A stretch of 17,893 bases of DNA, taken from positions 1-17,893 of the forward strand of contig JAPOVO010000149.1 of the NCBI GenBank assembly GCA_026708165.1, in the 5' to 3' direction. The translations under genes were made by a program, and so were the position numbers. Below the pieces are notes generated by a model. The model saw nothing but the letters and a program-made list of their open reading frames with translations. It was not told where the DNA came from and did no database searches. This DNA is from Chloroflexota bacterium (GTDB lineage Bacteria; Chloroflexota; UBA11872; VXNJ01). This document shows positions 8,125 to 15,244 of this stretch, in pieces; the stretch's first letter is position 1, and the number at the start of each line of letters is the position of its first letter.

Positions 8125-8876
8125 TGGCTGTGTCTTCCGCGAAAGCATCGGCAAACCGGCTGCGGGAAATGCTTCAAGCGTCGGCCACTCCAGAGCGAGC
8201 GGCCGGCGAAGCGAAGTATCTCAAGCTGAAGGACCGCGAGAACCTGGGCGTCGACGCCCCATCTATCCACAAGATCGCTCTGGAATATGTTGGAGAGTTT
8301 GGGCTGCCCAGGGATTTGAGCGTGATCGACGGCTGGTTTTGGGCCAGCCTGGAAGAGGCGACCTGCGCAATCAAGTTCATGTCGGCTCAACCCGCCTTTA
8401 GCTCGGCGACGTGGACGGTGGTGGAAAAGTGGTGTGCCGCTCCCGACACCTGGGCGCTGGCCGATCCTATATCGATGGTCCTGACGGCTGGGCATCTGGA
8501 GGAGGGCGTAATCTCCGAGGACACGCTGCGTGAGTGGAGCTTGCGCGAAGAACCGTTCTGGTTTCGCCGGATCGCGCTTGTCACCACGACCACGCTCAAC
8601 GGGGGTTTAAGCAAGCTGGCCCGCGCGCGGATGGGAAAGCTGGGACGTGTGCCGGTGATTGGCACTGTTCCCCGCCCCCATCTGACGCTCGATCTGCTCG
8701 AAGCGAGCATTCACGATAAGCGCCACTTCATCCGGCTCGGAATCGGCTGGGCGTTGCGCATTCTGGCCGACGTCGCCCCTGACGAAACGGCGGAATTCGT
8801 ATCGACACATAGGGCGAGAATCACGAAAGCGATGCTGACTAAAGCCCGGCTTGGCGAGGATGGCCGCCGCAATTAG
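8124..8876 (+). CDS. AlkD-like DNA alkylation repair protein (HEAT-repeat glycosylase)
   Basis: A 250-residue, all-helical protein resembling the AlkC/AlkD superfamily, which removes N3- and N7-alkylated purines from DNA without base flipping. KYLKLKDRENLGVDAP (31-46) resembles the opening of AlkD. Residues aligned by eye with the Bacillus cereus AlkD active site are present: W110 (W109), D114 in WALADPI (D113), R149 in FWFRRIAL (R148) and W209 in IRLGIGWALRIL (W187). Retention of these four residues suggests an active glycosylase; this is inference. The frame opens at GTG 8121, but ATG 8124 forms a TGATG overlap with the aminotransferase stop and is preferred. The product ends with a basic tail. 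Confidence 0.85.
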   Translation: MAVSSAKASANRLREMLQASATPERAAGEAKYLKLKDRENLGVDAPSIHKIALEYVGEFGLPRDLSVIDGWFWASLEEATCAIKFMSAQPAFSSATWTVVEKWCAAPDTWALADPISMVLTAGHLEEGVISEDTLREWSLREEPFWFRRIALVTTTTLNGGLSKLARARMGKLGRVPVIGTVPRPHLTLDLLEASIHDKRHFIRLGIGWALRILADVAPDETAEFVSTHRARITKAMLTKARLGEDGRRN

Positions 8877-8928
8877 CGCGTGACCCTTCGCCGCGGCCGA
8901 GTCTTCGGTCTTGGCGCCCGTGCTCTCC

Positions 8929-8934
8929 TACAAT
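8929..8934 (+). promoter_or_regulatory. Possible -10 element upstream of nadC
   Basis: TACAAT in the 100-base gap between the AlkD-like gene and nadC matches a -10 box, but no good -35 sequence lies 16-18 bases before it. A small hairpin, CTCCC-GGT-GGGAG (8935-8947), follows directly. nadC may instead be read through from the upstream genes. Confidence 0.25.
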
Positions 8935-8976
8935 CTCCCGGTGGGAGTCCGAGGAGTTTCCATATCAGGAGGTCCG

Positions 8977-9894
8977 ATGACAAGATCCGTCGTGGACCGT
9001 TCGGATAAGTTCGAACTGGCGGGCGGGCCGACCAGCCTAGACGCCGGTATCGTCCGACGGACGGTTGCCGCGGCACTTGCCGAAGACATCGGCGACGGCG
9101 ACATTACCTCGGAAACGGCGGTGCCGGAAGATATTCGCGTAAAGGCTCTCGCGATCTCCCGCGAACCGGGCGTGCTGGCGGGAATCGAAGTCTTTGAAGC
9201 CGTGTTTCGCCAGGTGTCATCTGAAGTGCGGGTCGACCGACTCCTTGCCGACGGGCAGTCGTTCGACGCACGAGAGACGCTGGCGGTCGTGACCGGAATG
9301 GCCAGGCCGATACTGACGGCGGAGCGGATAGCGTTGAATTTCTTTCAGCGCATGTGCGGAATAGCTACTCAGACGGCCAGATACGTCGAAGCAGTCAGGG
9401 GTACCGGAACGACCATCCTGGATACCAGGAAAACCGTGCCGGGGCTTCGAGTTTTCGACAAGTATTCGGTGCGCGCCGGCGGGGGCGCAAACCACCGCAT
9501 GGGGCTTTTCGACGCCGCGCTGATTAAGGACAACCACATTGCCGCGGCAGGATCGCTCAGCGAGGCTGTGTCTCGCGTTCGACATTCGGCGGGCGAGCGC
9601 GCCAGATTCATCGAAGTCGAGTGCGACACGCTCGATCAAGTGGATGAATGTCTTGTGATTGGCGTGGGCTATATTCTGCTCGACAACATGAGCGTGGATG
9701 AGATGGCGCGTGCGGTGACGCTTGCCGCCGGAAGGGCTAAGCTTGAAGTGTCAGGGAATGTTGGCCTTCATAACGTGAGCGAGATTGCGGAAACCGGCGT
9801 CGATTACATCTCGGTGGGATCGCTGACGCACTCAGTTACGGCGCTTGACATAGGCTTGGATATTCGTCAGTCCGACGGGCGCGCCAATGAGTGA
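8977..9894 (+). CDS. nadC: Nicotinate-nucleotide pyrophosphorylase (carboxylating), quinolinate phosphoribosyltransferase
   Basis: NadC converts quinolinate and PRPP to nicotinate mononucleotide, CO2 and pyrophosphate in de novo NAD synthesis. The 305-residue product shows the family motifs in order: EDIGDGDITSE, ERIALNFFQRMCGIAT, LDTRKTVPGLR, KYSVRAGGGANHRMGL, DAALIKDNH, and the C-terminal barrel motifs VECDTLDQV, ILLDNM, LEVSGNV and DYISVGSLTHS. The loop reads EVSGNV where many relatives have EASGGI, a mild variation. The frame opens upstream at TTG 8911, but ATG 8977 has an excellent AGGAGGT at 8967-8973 and gives the usual length. No nadA or nadB lies in the window. The end overlaps the next gene by 8 bases. 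Confidence 0.97.
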   Translation: MTRSVVDRSDKFELAGGPTSLDAGIVRRTVAAALAEDIGDGDITSETAVPEDIRVKALAISREPGVLAGIEVFEAVFRQVSSEVRVDRLLADGQSFDARETLAVVTGMARPILTAERIALNFFQRMCGIATQTARYVEAVRGTGTTILDTRKTVPGLRVFDKYSVRAGGGANHRMGLFDAALIKDNHIAAAGSLSEAVSRVRHSAGERARFIEVECDTLDQVDECLVIGVGYILLDNMSVDEMARAVTLAAGRAKLEVSGNVGLHNVSEIAETGVDYISVGSLTHSVTALDIGLDIRQSDGRANE

Positions 9895-10216
9895 CCTGGA
9901 TTTCACCCGACAATACAGAACGCCCCACTCTGAGGGGTACCTGCTCAGCTTGCGCGGCGACGAATTGGGCAGGGTCGACTTGCACTACGGCTTCGAGTCG
10001 ATTTTCGCCACTCTTGTGCTTGTAAGAGAGATTGGCGAGTCTCGGATACTTAAACTCATCGAGGAGATCGACGAGCGCATCGCGCTTTCCGCCGAGTCTA
10101 CGCGAGAAGACTTTTACGTGACGGTCTATCAGGGCAGGGAAATCGGGTTCTACACCGACGACTATCTGGCGGAACACCGGCGGCGCGAACGCGGCGAAGC
10201 CAACGGTCAGGAGTAA
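9887..10216 (+). CDS. Small hypothetical protein
   Basis: A 109-residue soluble, highly charged protein that I do not recognise. It begins MSDLDFTRQYRTPHSEGYLL, is mixed alpha/beta in appearance, and ends with the strongly charged tail EHRRRERGEANGQE. There is no signal peptide, membrane segment or metal-binding cluster. ATG 9887 lies inside the nadC end, overlapping by 8 bases, which supports translational coupling and makes it the last gene of the rightward operon. It ends 9 bases before the convergent methyltransferase gene. Base composition and codon use resemble the neighbours, so it is probably a real gene. Confidence 0.7.
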   Translation: MSDLDFTRQYRTPHSEGYLLSLRGDELGRVDLHYGFESIFATLVLVREIGESRILKLIEEIDERIALSAESTREDFYVTVYQGREIGFYTDDYLAEHRRRERGEANGQE

Positions 10217-10225
10217 GCCGAAAGC

Positions 10226-10759
10226 CTAGGCCTCCACGCCCTGCTCGCTTTCCATCTCAAGCAGCCTTCGCTTCAGATCAATTCCGGCCGCGTAACCGCC
10301 AACATCCCCATTTGCCGATATGACTCGATGGCACGGAACGAAAACGAGTGCGGGGTTGGAGCCGAGCGCCGCGCCTGCCGCGCGGGCGTATTGTCGGGCC
10401 GGATATCCAGCCGACCGCGCCACCCAACCGTAGGTCCGCGTCTCGCCCTTGGGAATGAGTTGACAGGCCCGCCAGATTTGCTTTTGAAAGTCCGTTCCCT
10501 CCAGATCGAGGCCAGGCGTACTTCCGGCCGCGCCGGCAAGCCGTTCTCGCAAGAGGTTTAGCCACGGTCGGGCGGGTTGGGCGTCGATTTCCCGCCGTCC
10601 TGGCAGGCTCGCCTGTAGCGCGGCCGAGGCAGCGGCCGCGCTCGACTGCCCGATTGTGGAGGCCATCAAACGTCCCGAACGCGCGGCTACGCCGCACCAT
10701 CCCCAGCCATCGACATTGTCTATGGCAATATGGTCCAAGTCCGCGGTCGATTCGGCCAT
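10226..10759 (-). CDS. ogt: Methylated-DNA--protein-cysteine methyltransferase
   Basis: A 177-residue suicide enzyme that takes the alkyl group from O6-alkylguanine in DNA onto its own cysteine. The C-terminal DNA-binding and active-site domain is complete: FQKQIWRACQLIPKGETRTYG (91-111) is cited here for its FQKQIW and GETRTYG motifs, the arginine-finger helix is YARAAGAALGSNP (124-136), and the acceptor cysteine is C143 in VPCHRVI. The closing GGYAAGIDLKRRLLEME is also characteristic. The N-terminal 85 residues are poorly conserved, as usual for Ogt. The protein lacks an AraC-type Ada regulatory domain, so it is a constitutive-type enzyme. Its ATG lies two bases after the stop of the second moxR gene, so the two are probably co-transcribed. 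Confidence 0.94.
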   Translation of the reverse strand: MAESTADLDHIAIDNVDGWGWCGVAARSGRLMASTIGQSSAAAASAALQASLPGRREIDAQPARPWLNLLRERLAGAAGSTPGLDLEGTDFQKQIWRACQLIPKGETRTYGWVARSAGYPARQYARAAGAALGSNPALVFVPCHRVISANGDVGGYAAGIDLKRRLLEMESEQGVEA

Positions 10760-10761
10760 GG

Positions 10762-11709
10762 CTAGGCGGCCGTTGCGCCGGGAACGGCAATCGTATCCAG
10801 GATTTCCTGGACCACGTCGCGCGTATCGACATTGCGTATTCGGGCCGCCGGACTAACTATCAGTCGATGCGCCAGCGTCGGCACGCACAGATGCTTTACG
10901 TCGTCTGGAATTACGTAGTCGCGTCCCCGGAAGCTGGCCAGGACTTGAGCGCCTCTGAACAGGGCCAGGCTGCCCCGGGTGCTCGCTCCGAGATATATCT
11001 CCCTATGGTCTCGCGTGGCGCGCACGAGGTCCACGATGTATTCGCGCAAGACCGCGTCGACGTATATGTCCTTGATCTCTTCCTGGATTTGTAGCAGGTC
11101 CTCGATCCCAATCACCTGCTCCAGTTCTTCGATCGGCTGCGTGTGCAGGTGCGCTTCTATTACTTCCAGCTCGTCGGAGCGGCTCGTGTATCCCATGCTG
11201 ATGCGCATTAAGAAGCGGTCGAGCTGCGACTCGGGCAGCGGGTACGTCCCCTCATATTCGATGGGGTTCTGAGTTGCCATAACCAGAAAGGGTTCCGGCA
11301 GGTTATAGGTCACACCGTCGACCGTGACCTGCTGCTCCTCCATCGCTTCGAGAAGTGAGGACTGGGTCTTGGGCGTGGCCCGATTGATCTCGTCCGCCAG
11401 AACGATCTGGGCCATTATCGGCCCCGGTCGAAACTCAAATTCAAGCGTTTTCTGGTTGAAGATGGAAACTCCGGAAACATCGCTGGGCAGGATGTCAGGC
11501 GTGAACTGGACGCGCTTGAACGTGCACCCTATGGACTGGGATATAGCCTTTGCCAGGGTGGTCTTGCCGACGCCCGGAACGTCCTCTATAAGAACGTGTC
11601 CTCGCGCGACGAGGGCGACCAGTACCAGTTCTACCACGTCGGGTTTTCCGAGAATGACTTTCTCTACGTTTTCGCTGACTCTTCGTGCGATGTTGCGAAT
11701 GTCTTGCAT
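10762..11709 (-). CDS. MoxR-family AAA+ ATPase (second copy)
   Basis: A second MoxR ATPase of 315 residues, closely similar in layout to the copy at 5890. Walker A is VPGVGKT (44-50), Walker B VLADEIN (103-109), sensor 1 TQNP (146-149), with the arginine of QLDRF at 165; the lid contains STRGSLAL and [10 protein letters not shown]. The frame extends upstream to a TTG at 11748, but ATG 11709 gives the typical N-terminus [20 protein letters not shown] and is preferred. Unlike the first copy it has no DUF58 gene beside it; the next gene is ogt, two bases downstream. Its partner may be encoded elsewhere, or the nearby 798-residue membrane protein may be functionally linked (speculative). Confidence 0.94.
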   Translation of the reverse strand: MQDIRNIARRVSENVEKVILGKPDVVELVLVALVARGHVLIEDVPGVGKTTLAKAISQSIGCTFKRVQFTPDILPSDVSGVSIFNQKTLEFEFRPGPIMAQIVLADEINRATPKTQSSLLEAMEEQQVTVDGVTYNLPEPFLVMATQNPIEYEGTYPLPESQLDRFLMRISMGYTSRSDELEVIEAHLHTQPIEELEQVIGIEDLLQIQEEIKDIYVDAVLREYIVDLVRATRDHREIYLGASTRGSLALFRGAQVLASFRGRDYVIPDDVKHLCVPTLAHRLIVSPAARIRNVDTRDVVQEILDTIAVPGATAA

Positions 11710-11807
11710 GGCGGCCCCCGGAGATCGAAATGGAGAACGATAGGTCAATTAGCTCGTTTGGCTGCGCGCATTCTAACTGTTTCTAAAGCGACGTTCGCCA
11801 ATCGCCT

Positions 11808-11836
11808 TTGACAGCGTCCGTCTGGAGGTCTAGTCT
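11808..11836 (+). promoter_or_regulatory. Sigma-70 promoter of tRNA-Gly
   Basis: A perfect -35 hexamer TTGACA (11808-11813) and a -10-like TAGTCT (11831-11836) are separated by 17 bases. The predicted transcription start, about 11843, is a few bases before the tRNA 5' end at 11850, the expected arrangement for a short stable-RNA transcript. Confidence 0.65.
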
Positions 11837-11849
11837 CGAATCCCGCAGC

Positions 11850-11920
11850 GCGGGTATGGTTCAATGGCAGAACGCAACCTTCCCAAGGTTGAAATGCGGG
11901 TTCGATTCCCGCTACCCGCT
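11850..11920 (+). tRNA. tRNA-Gly (anticodon CCC)
   Basis: A 71-base cloverleaf. Acceptor GCGGGTA (11850-11856) pairs with TACCCGC (11913-11919), with discriminator T at 11920. The D arm is GTTC/GAAC with loop AATGGCA. The anticodon arm is CAACC-TTCCCAA-GGTTG, giving anticodon CCC for GGG codons. The T arm is GCGGG-TTCGATT-CCCGC. The 3' CCA is not encoded (CCG follows), so a CCA-adding enzyme must finish it. All stems pair fully. It is a lone tRNA gene with its own promoter. Confidence 0.96.
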
Positions 11921-11923
11921 CCG

Positions 11924-11950
11924 ACGCGAGCCCAGGGCAGGCGTTTTCTA
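11924..11950 (+). terminator. Candidate terminator after tRNA-Gly
   Basis: ACGC (11924-11927) pairs with GCGT (11941-11944), enclosing a tandem GA/AG mismatch and an inner GCC-CAG-GGC hairpin, and is followed by a short T run (TTTTCTATT from 11944). It would end the tRNA transcript right at the 3' end of the convergent 798-residue gene. The T tract is short, so moderate confidence. Confidence 0.45.
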
Positions 11951-14344
11951 TTCGGCTCTCTTCGGCAATACGAACTGCCTCAGCGATTCGGTCCCCAGCA
12001 CGAGCAATCTGCCGTCCAGCTCGCTTATCCAAAGCGCCCGAATGTCGGAAAAGAAGTTGTCGGCGCCGCGATAGATGAACTGGCGCACGAACCGCCCTTC
12101 GTTTCCGTCGCGCTTGTCGATTTCGACGATGCGGTTGTTGCCGTCGTCGACAACGTAAAGGCTCTCCGCGTCGGTATCCGTATACACGCGGGTGGCTTTG
12201 GTGATCGGGCGGTCCAGCCCGCTGATCTGAAATCGCAATTTCTTGCCGCCCCGGTATCGCTCGACCGTGTAGTCGGACAGGAGCACGAAAACGTCGCCGT
12301 CTATAGCCATGTCTATGGCGGTGCTGATGTCGACGTCCTCCGACGGATCGAAGTAGTCGATGGGGTCGACTTCGTACCCATTGGCGGTCGGCTGGTATTT
12401 GTGAATCCGATTGGCGGCTGGGTCCAAGATGTACATGTTGTTGTTGAAGTTGTCCACCGCAACCGGGAGTTTCCATTGTTCGGTTCCGCTGACTCTCAGC
12501 AGCTGCGGGGAGCGATCGGGAACGATGCTGTACACGTTGAATTCGCTGTCAATCACCAGCAGACTCAACTCACGCGCGACCATGCCGATGATGTTCGTGA
12601 CAGCGGCCTGACCGACTTGCTCTCCTTCACGGAGCACGACAGAGCCGCGTTTGGCCGCGCGATATTCGATCAGCCTCTTGTCTACGGCGTCGATTACGTA
12701 CTGGACGTCCTGCCTAACTTCGAGCTGGGGCACAATCCTTGCTATGCCGACCCCGGTGTCGTTGAACTCATCGATCGTTGCGCTCGTAACAAGGCGATAG
12801 ACCTGGTTAAGGCGGTCTTGCTCGGCCTGTATCTGTGCGAGAAGACGGTTAACTTCACCTTCGTTGTAGCCCGCGTCAATCGCCTGGTTGGCCGCGTCGA
12901 TCGCATCCTGCAAACCTGCCAGAGCCGGTACTCGTTCTCTTTCCCGAACTGCCGCGTCGAAGTAGCGTTTCGCCTCGGCGAACGAGTTTGCGGCGCTCCC
13001 CAGCGGCGCGGTTTGCTCAGGCTCGGCCCTCGTTTCGACCTGTCTTTCTGCCTGCGGCGTTTGATTCGTAGCGACGCCGGGCGATTCGTCTCTTCGAATT
13101 GCCAGTATCAGCAGCACGGCGACGAGGGCTACTACCGAGAACAGCAGGAGTATCGAGCCTGGTCCAAAGCGCGACCGCGAGCGGCCTCCAGAGGCCAGTG
13201 AATCACGACCGCCGAACAGCGACATGAAGACTCCTCGAACTCCCCCCCTTCCGGGATCGTCTACATCGGGCCACGGTTTGAGCACGGTATCTCGCTTCGA
13301 TTCCATTACCTGTCTGTTCAGTTCGTTCAACTCTCCAGGCCCGCCGGCTATCGCTTGCCGCCGCCGCTCGTAGTCGGTCATGGGCGGGCTATCGAACCCC
13401 GTCTGACTCGTCGGTGGGGATGATTCGGAGGTGTCTTGCGGACGTGACGTGAAAACTCTGACGATGCCTTTCAAGGCCATCACCGGCAGCACAAGGATTA
13501 GCAGCAACATGCCTACTATGAATTCGCCGATCTTCGCTGCGGCGCTTTTGGCAGGACGTCCCGCCGCCGTTGCGCCCGCTTGGGCAGTGCGCCAGTCAGG
13601 TTCTGGACTGGCTGCGCGGCCTTCCGGCGCGACCGGCGGCCTGGGCCGCGCAGTGGTTTGCCGCGGCGGGCGTGCGGCCGGGCGATCGAACGCCTCGGGC
13701 GTAGCAGCGGATTCCGGCTTCAGGATGAGCACGTCGCAATCGACTGCGCCGCGTTGCGCGGCCAACGCGGCTATCTGGTACGCGGAGTCTTCGGGCGGGT
13801 AGCGGACCAGGAGCCCGCGGATCTCCCTTTCGTGCAGAACTCCGGCCACAACCGAGGAGGTCAGGACGATCAGGTCACTTTCCGTCAGGTCCGCCCGGAG
13901 GATCTCTATTTCCTTGTCAAACGGGAGGCCTTCATCAGGCGTTGTAACGGCGGTTCCCGGTTCGGGGCGCGCGTTAAGCCGGTTATCCCGAAAAATGAAG
14001 AGTTGCGTCGGTGGAAGCTGGGCGATGAACAAGTCTCTGCCACGCACCACAACGCCAGTGCTTCCCAGATCGAGCCGCTCTTCGTTGGGACGTGCCGCCG
14101 CTGCCGCCGCGCTCGAGCCAGCCCTCATGCATCGCATCAGACTGGATATTGCGCTGCTGGTATCGCCGGAGTAGTAGGCGCGGACGGCTGCATCGGCGAA
14201 ATGCGAGCACAGCCGCTCGTTTCCGCCTTCTAGCACAAGATATAGGTTGCTGGCCGATCCGCCGACCGGCGGGTCGGCGATTCTTATTCTTGAGCTTGCC
14301 AGTCCGGGCTGGCCGTGAAGAAAGCTAGCCTGTGCGAATTCCAA
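11948..14344 (-). CDS. Membrane protein with degenerate PP2C-like N-terminus and beta-propeller-like C-terminus
   Basis: A 798-residue protein. Residues about 20-210 look like a PP2C-type phosphatase fold (LDLGSTGVVVRGRDLFIAQL, then LIVLTSSVVAGVL) but lack the metal-binding aspartates: the usual DG..G, GDS and SDG positions read LEGG, LPPT and SSVV. A Pro/Ala-rich linker (about 215-268) follows, then hydrophobic segments at 275-297 and 397-416. A helical stretch (452-515) precedes a C-terminal region (about 585-798) of repeated strands such as NNNMYILDPAANRIHKY and SLYVVDDGNNRIVEID, resembling NHL/beta-propeller blades. The start is TTG 14344, with an in-frame TAG 18 bases upstream at 14360. 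A pseudophosphatase sensor coupled through the membrane to a propeller is inference; no catalytic activity is expected. Confidence 0.8.
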   Translation of the reverse strand: MEFAQASFLHGQPGLASSRIRIADPPVGGSASNLYLVLEGGNERLCSHFADAAVRAYYSGDTSSAISSLMRCMRAGSSAAAAAARPNEERLDLGSTGVVVRGRDLFIAQLPPTQLFIFRDNRLNARPEPGTAVTTPDEGLPFDKEIEILRADLTESDLIVLTSSVVAGVLHEREIRGLLVRYPPEDSAYQIAALAAQRGAVDCDVLILKPESAATPEAFDRPAARPPRQTTARPRPPVAPEGRAASPEPDWRTAQAGATAAGRPAKSAAAKIGEFIVGMLLLILVLPVMALKGIVRVFTSRPQDTSESSPPTSQTGFDSPPMTDYERRRQAIAGGPGELNELNRQVMESKRDTVLKPWPDVDDPGRGGVRGVFMSLFGGRDSLASGGRSRSRFGPGSILLLFSVVALVAVLLILAIRRDESPGVATNQTPQAERQVETRAEPEQTAPLGSAANSFAEAKRYFDAAVRERERVPALAGLQDAIDAANQAIDAGYNEGEVNRLLAQIQAEQDRLNQVYRLVTSATIDEFNDTGVGIARIVPQLEVRQDVQYVIDAVDKRLIEYRAAKRGSVVLREGEQVGQAAVTNIIGMVARELSLLVIDSEFNVYSIVPDRSPQLLRVSGTEQWKLPVAVDNFNNNMYILDPAANRIHKYQPTANGYEVDPIDYFDPSEDVDISTAIDMAIDGDVFVLLSDYTVERYRGGKKLRFQISGLDRPITKATRVYTDTDAESLYVVDDGNNRIVEIDKRDGNEGRFVRQFIYRGADNFFSDIRALWISELDGRLLVLGTESLRQFVLPKRAE

Positions 14345-14375
14345 GTGTCGACCCGCCGTCTAGTGATTCGGAATT

Positions 14376-14420
14376 GCCAAGCCTGGCTCCATAATGGAAC
14401 CCCGCCTCCCAAGGCTTGGC
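14376..14420. repeat. Inverted repeat in the divergent region before infC
   Basis: GCCAAGCCT (14376-14384) and AGGCTTGGC (14412-14420) are a perfect 9-base inverted repeat. The loop contains a smaller palindrome, TCCAT-A-ATGGA. On the minus strand it lies just downstream of a TATACT -10 box (14428-14423), so it would fall at the transcription start and 5' leader of the 798-residue gene. It may be an operator or an RNA hairpin. Confidence 0.5.
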
Positions 14421-14422
14421 GA

Positions 14423-14428
14423 AGTATA
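14423..14428 (-). promoter_or_regulatory. Candidate -10 box for the 798-residue membrane-protein gene
   Basis: Read on the minus strand, TATACT matches the -10 consensus at five of six positions. The -35 region 17 bases upstream is poor. The leader to the TTG start would be about 70 bases and would include the 9-base inverted repeat. Confidence 0.35.
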
Positions 14429-14552
14429 GCGCCAGCCTCCTATGAGGGGCTTCTGGAAATCTGTCGAATTCATTGACTGTATTTGATATCGTTGCATTAC
14501 CGCAGTACTTCTGGGGACCTTGTTCACTTGTGGCCTTTAGACTCGTTTACGA

Positions 14553-14561
14553 TGATATAGG
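14553..14561 (+). promoter_or_regulatory. infC: Candidate extended -10 promoter of infC
   Basis: TGATATAGG has the TGn extension followed by TATAGG. A start near 14568 would give a leader of about 59 bases before the infC initiation codon. No good -35 is present, as often for extended -10 promoters. An alternative -35-like TTGACT lies at 14473. The remaining 14345-14626 gap contains no gene that I can see. Confidence 0.35.
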
Positions 14562-14614
14562 CTGTACACATGTTCCGATGTCGGTCAATAGTGCTGTTAG
14601 GTTGTGAGAGTTAA

Positions 14615-14629
14615 AAGGAGGTAGCGATA
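14615..14629 (+). promoter_or_regulatory. infC: Strong ribosome binding site fixing an AUA start codon for infC
   Basis: AAGGAGGT (14615-14622) is a near-perfect Shine-Dalgarno sequence. With GGAGG at 14617-14621, five bases separate it from ATA at 14627-14629. An in-frame TAA at 14612-14614 forbids a start further upstream, and no ATG, GTG or TTG lies in frame near this site. Confidence 0.85.
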
Positions 14630-15166
14630 GCTAAGGACAGTAGGGAACTTCGAGTTAACGAGAGGATTCATATTCGGCACGTCCATCTGATTGACGACCG
14701 GAATGTCTCAATGGGAACGGTGCCGACAGACCAGGCTTTGAAAATGGCGCGCGAACGGGGGCTTGATCTTGTAGAAGTCTCTCCGACCCAGCGCCCACCC
14801 GTAGCAAAGATCCTCGACTACGGGAAATTCAAGTATGAGCAGAACCGGAAAGACCGGGAGAACCGAAAGCACCAGAAGGCCGGCGAGGTCAAGGAAGTTC
14901 GCTTTCGACCTCTTACAAGCGATCACGACGTGAACTTCAAAGTCCGAACGATGCAGAAGTTCCTCAAGGCCGGCAACAAGGTCAAGGTCACTGTTCGTAT
15001 GCGCGGCCGCGAGCGTATACATCCAGAGCTGGCCGCGACTCTTTTGACCAAGGTTGTCGACAAGCTCAAGCATCTTTCGACCGTAGAGCGTCCTGTTTCG
15101 GCGGAACGGTCGGACCAGATAAGCATCATCCTTTCTCCGGTGCGCGGCGCTTCGAGCGGGAAGTAG
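14627..15166 (+). CDS. infC: Translation initiation factor IF-3 with a non-canonical AUA start
   Basis: IF-3 binds the 30S subunit, prevents premature 50S joining and checks the start codon. From ATA 14627 the product is 179 residues, the normal size. It opens with the conserved segment KDSRELRVNERI (residues 3-14), then LIDDRNVSMGTVPTDQAL, GLDLVEVSP and PPVAKILDYGKFKYEQ. The C-domain shows EVRFRPLTSDHDVNFK and FLKAGNKVKVTVRMRGRE. The first in-frame ATG (14711) would delete 28 conserved residues and has no ribosome binding site. Rare start codons (AUU, AUA, AUC) are typical of infC and underlie autoregulation: IF-3 discriminates against its own start. The usual rpmI-rplT pair does not follow; an unknown gene and aspS do. 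Confidence 0.95.
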   Translation: MAKDSRELRVNERIHIRHVHLIDDRNVSMGTVPTDQALKMARERGLDLVEVSPTQRPPVAKILDYGKFKYEQNRKDRENRKHQKAGEVKEVRFRPLTSDHDVNFKVRTMQKFLKAGNKVKVTVRMRGRERIHPELAATLLTKVVDKLKHLSTVERPVSAERSDQISIILSPVRGASSGK

Positions 15167-15178
15167 ATTTCTCGCGGT

Positions 15179-15222
15179 GCTGCAATGCCTTGGCGCGTTT
15201 TCGCGACTTGCGGAATTGCAGC
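15179..15222. repeat. Nested inverted repeat between infC and the following gene
   Basis: GCTGCAAT (15179-15186) and ATTGCAGC (15215-15222) form a perfect 8-base outer stem. Inside it CGCG-TTTT-CGCG (15194-15205) forms a second hairpin. No T run follows, so it is not an obvious intrinsic terminator. It may be an mRNA processing or stability element in the 78-base gap. Confidence 0.5.
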
Positions 15223-15244
15223 CTCCCCAATAGGTCCAGGCTAA

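Noticed and set aside
8911..8913. TTG as the start of nadC
   Set aside because: ATG 8977 has a strong AGGAGGT; the additional 22 residues are not typical of NadC.
11745..12476. Leftward open frame of 243 codons overlapping the end of the 798-residue gene and the tRNA
   Set aside because: It covers the tRNA in antisense and is a frame-shifted shadow of the larger gene, very rich in Arg and Gln.
11864..13201. Long rightward open frame of 445 codons opposite the 798-residue gene
   Set aside because: It begins inside the tRNA-Gly gene and is antisense to a protein with recognisable domains; its translation has no domain-like pattern. Long antisense frames are common in GC-rich coding DNA.
14711..14713. 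ATG as the start of infC
   Set aside because: It lacks a ribosome binding site and would remove 28 conserved IF-3 residues; ATA 14627 has an ideal site.
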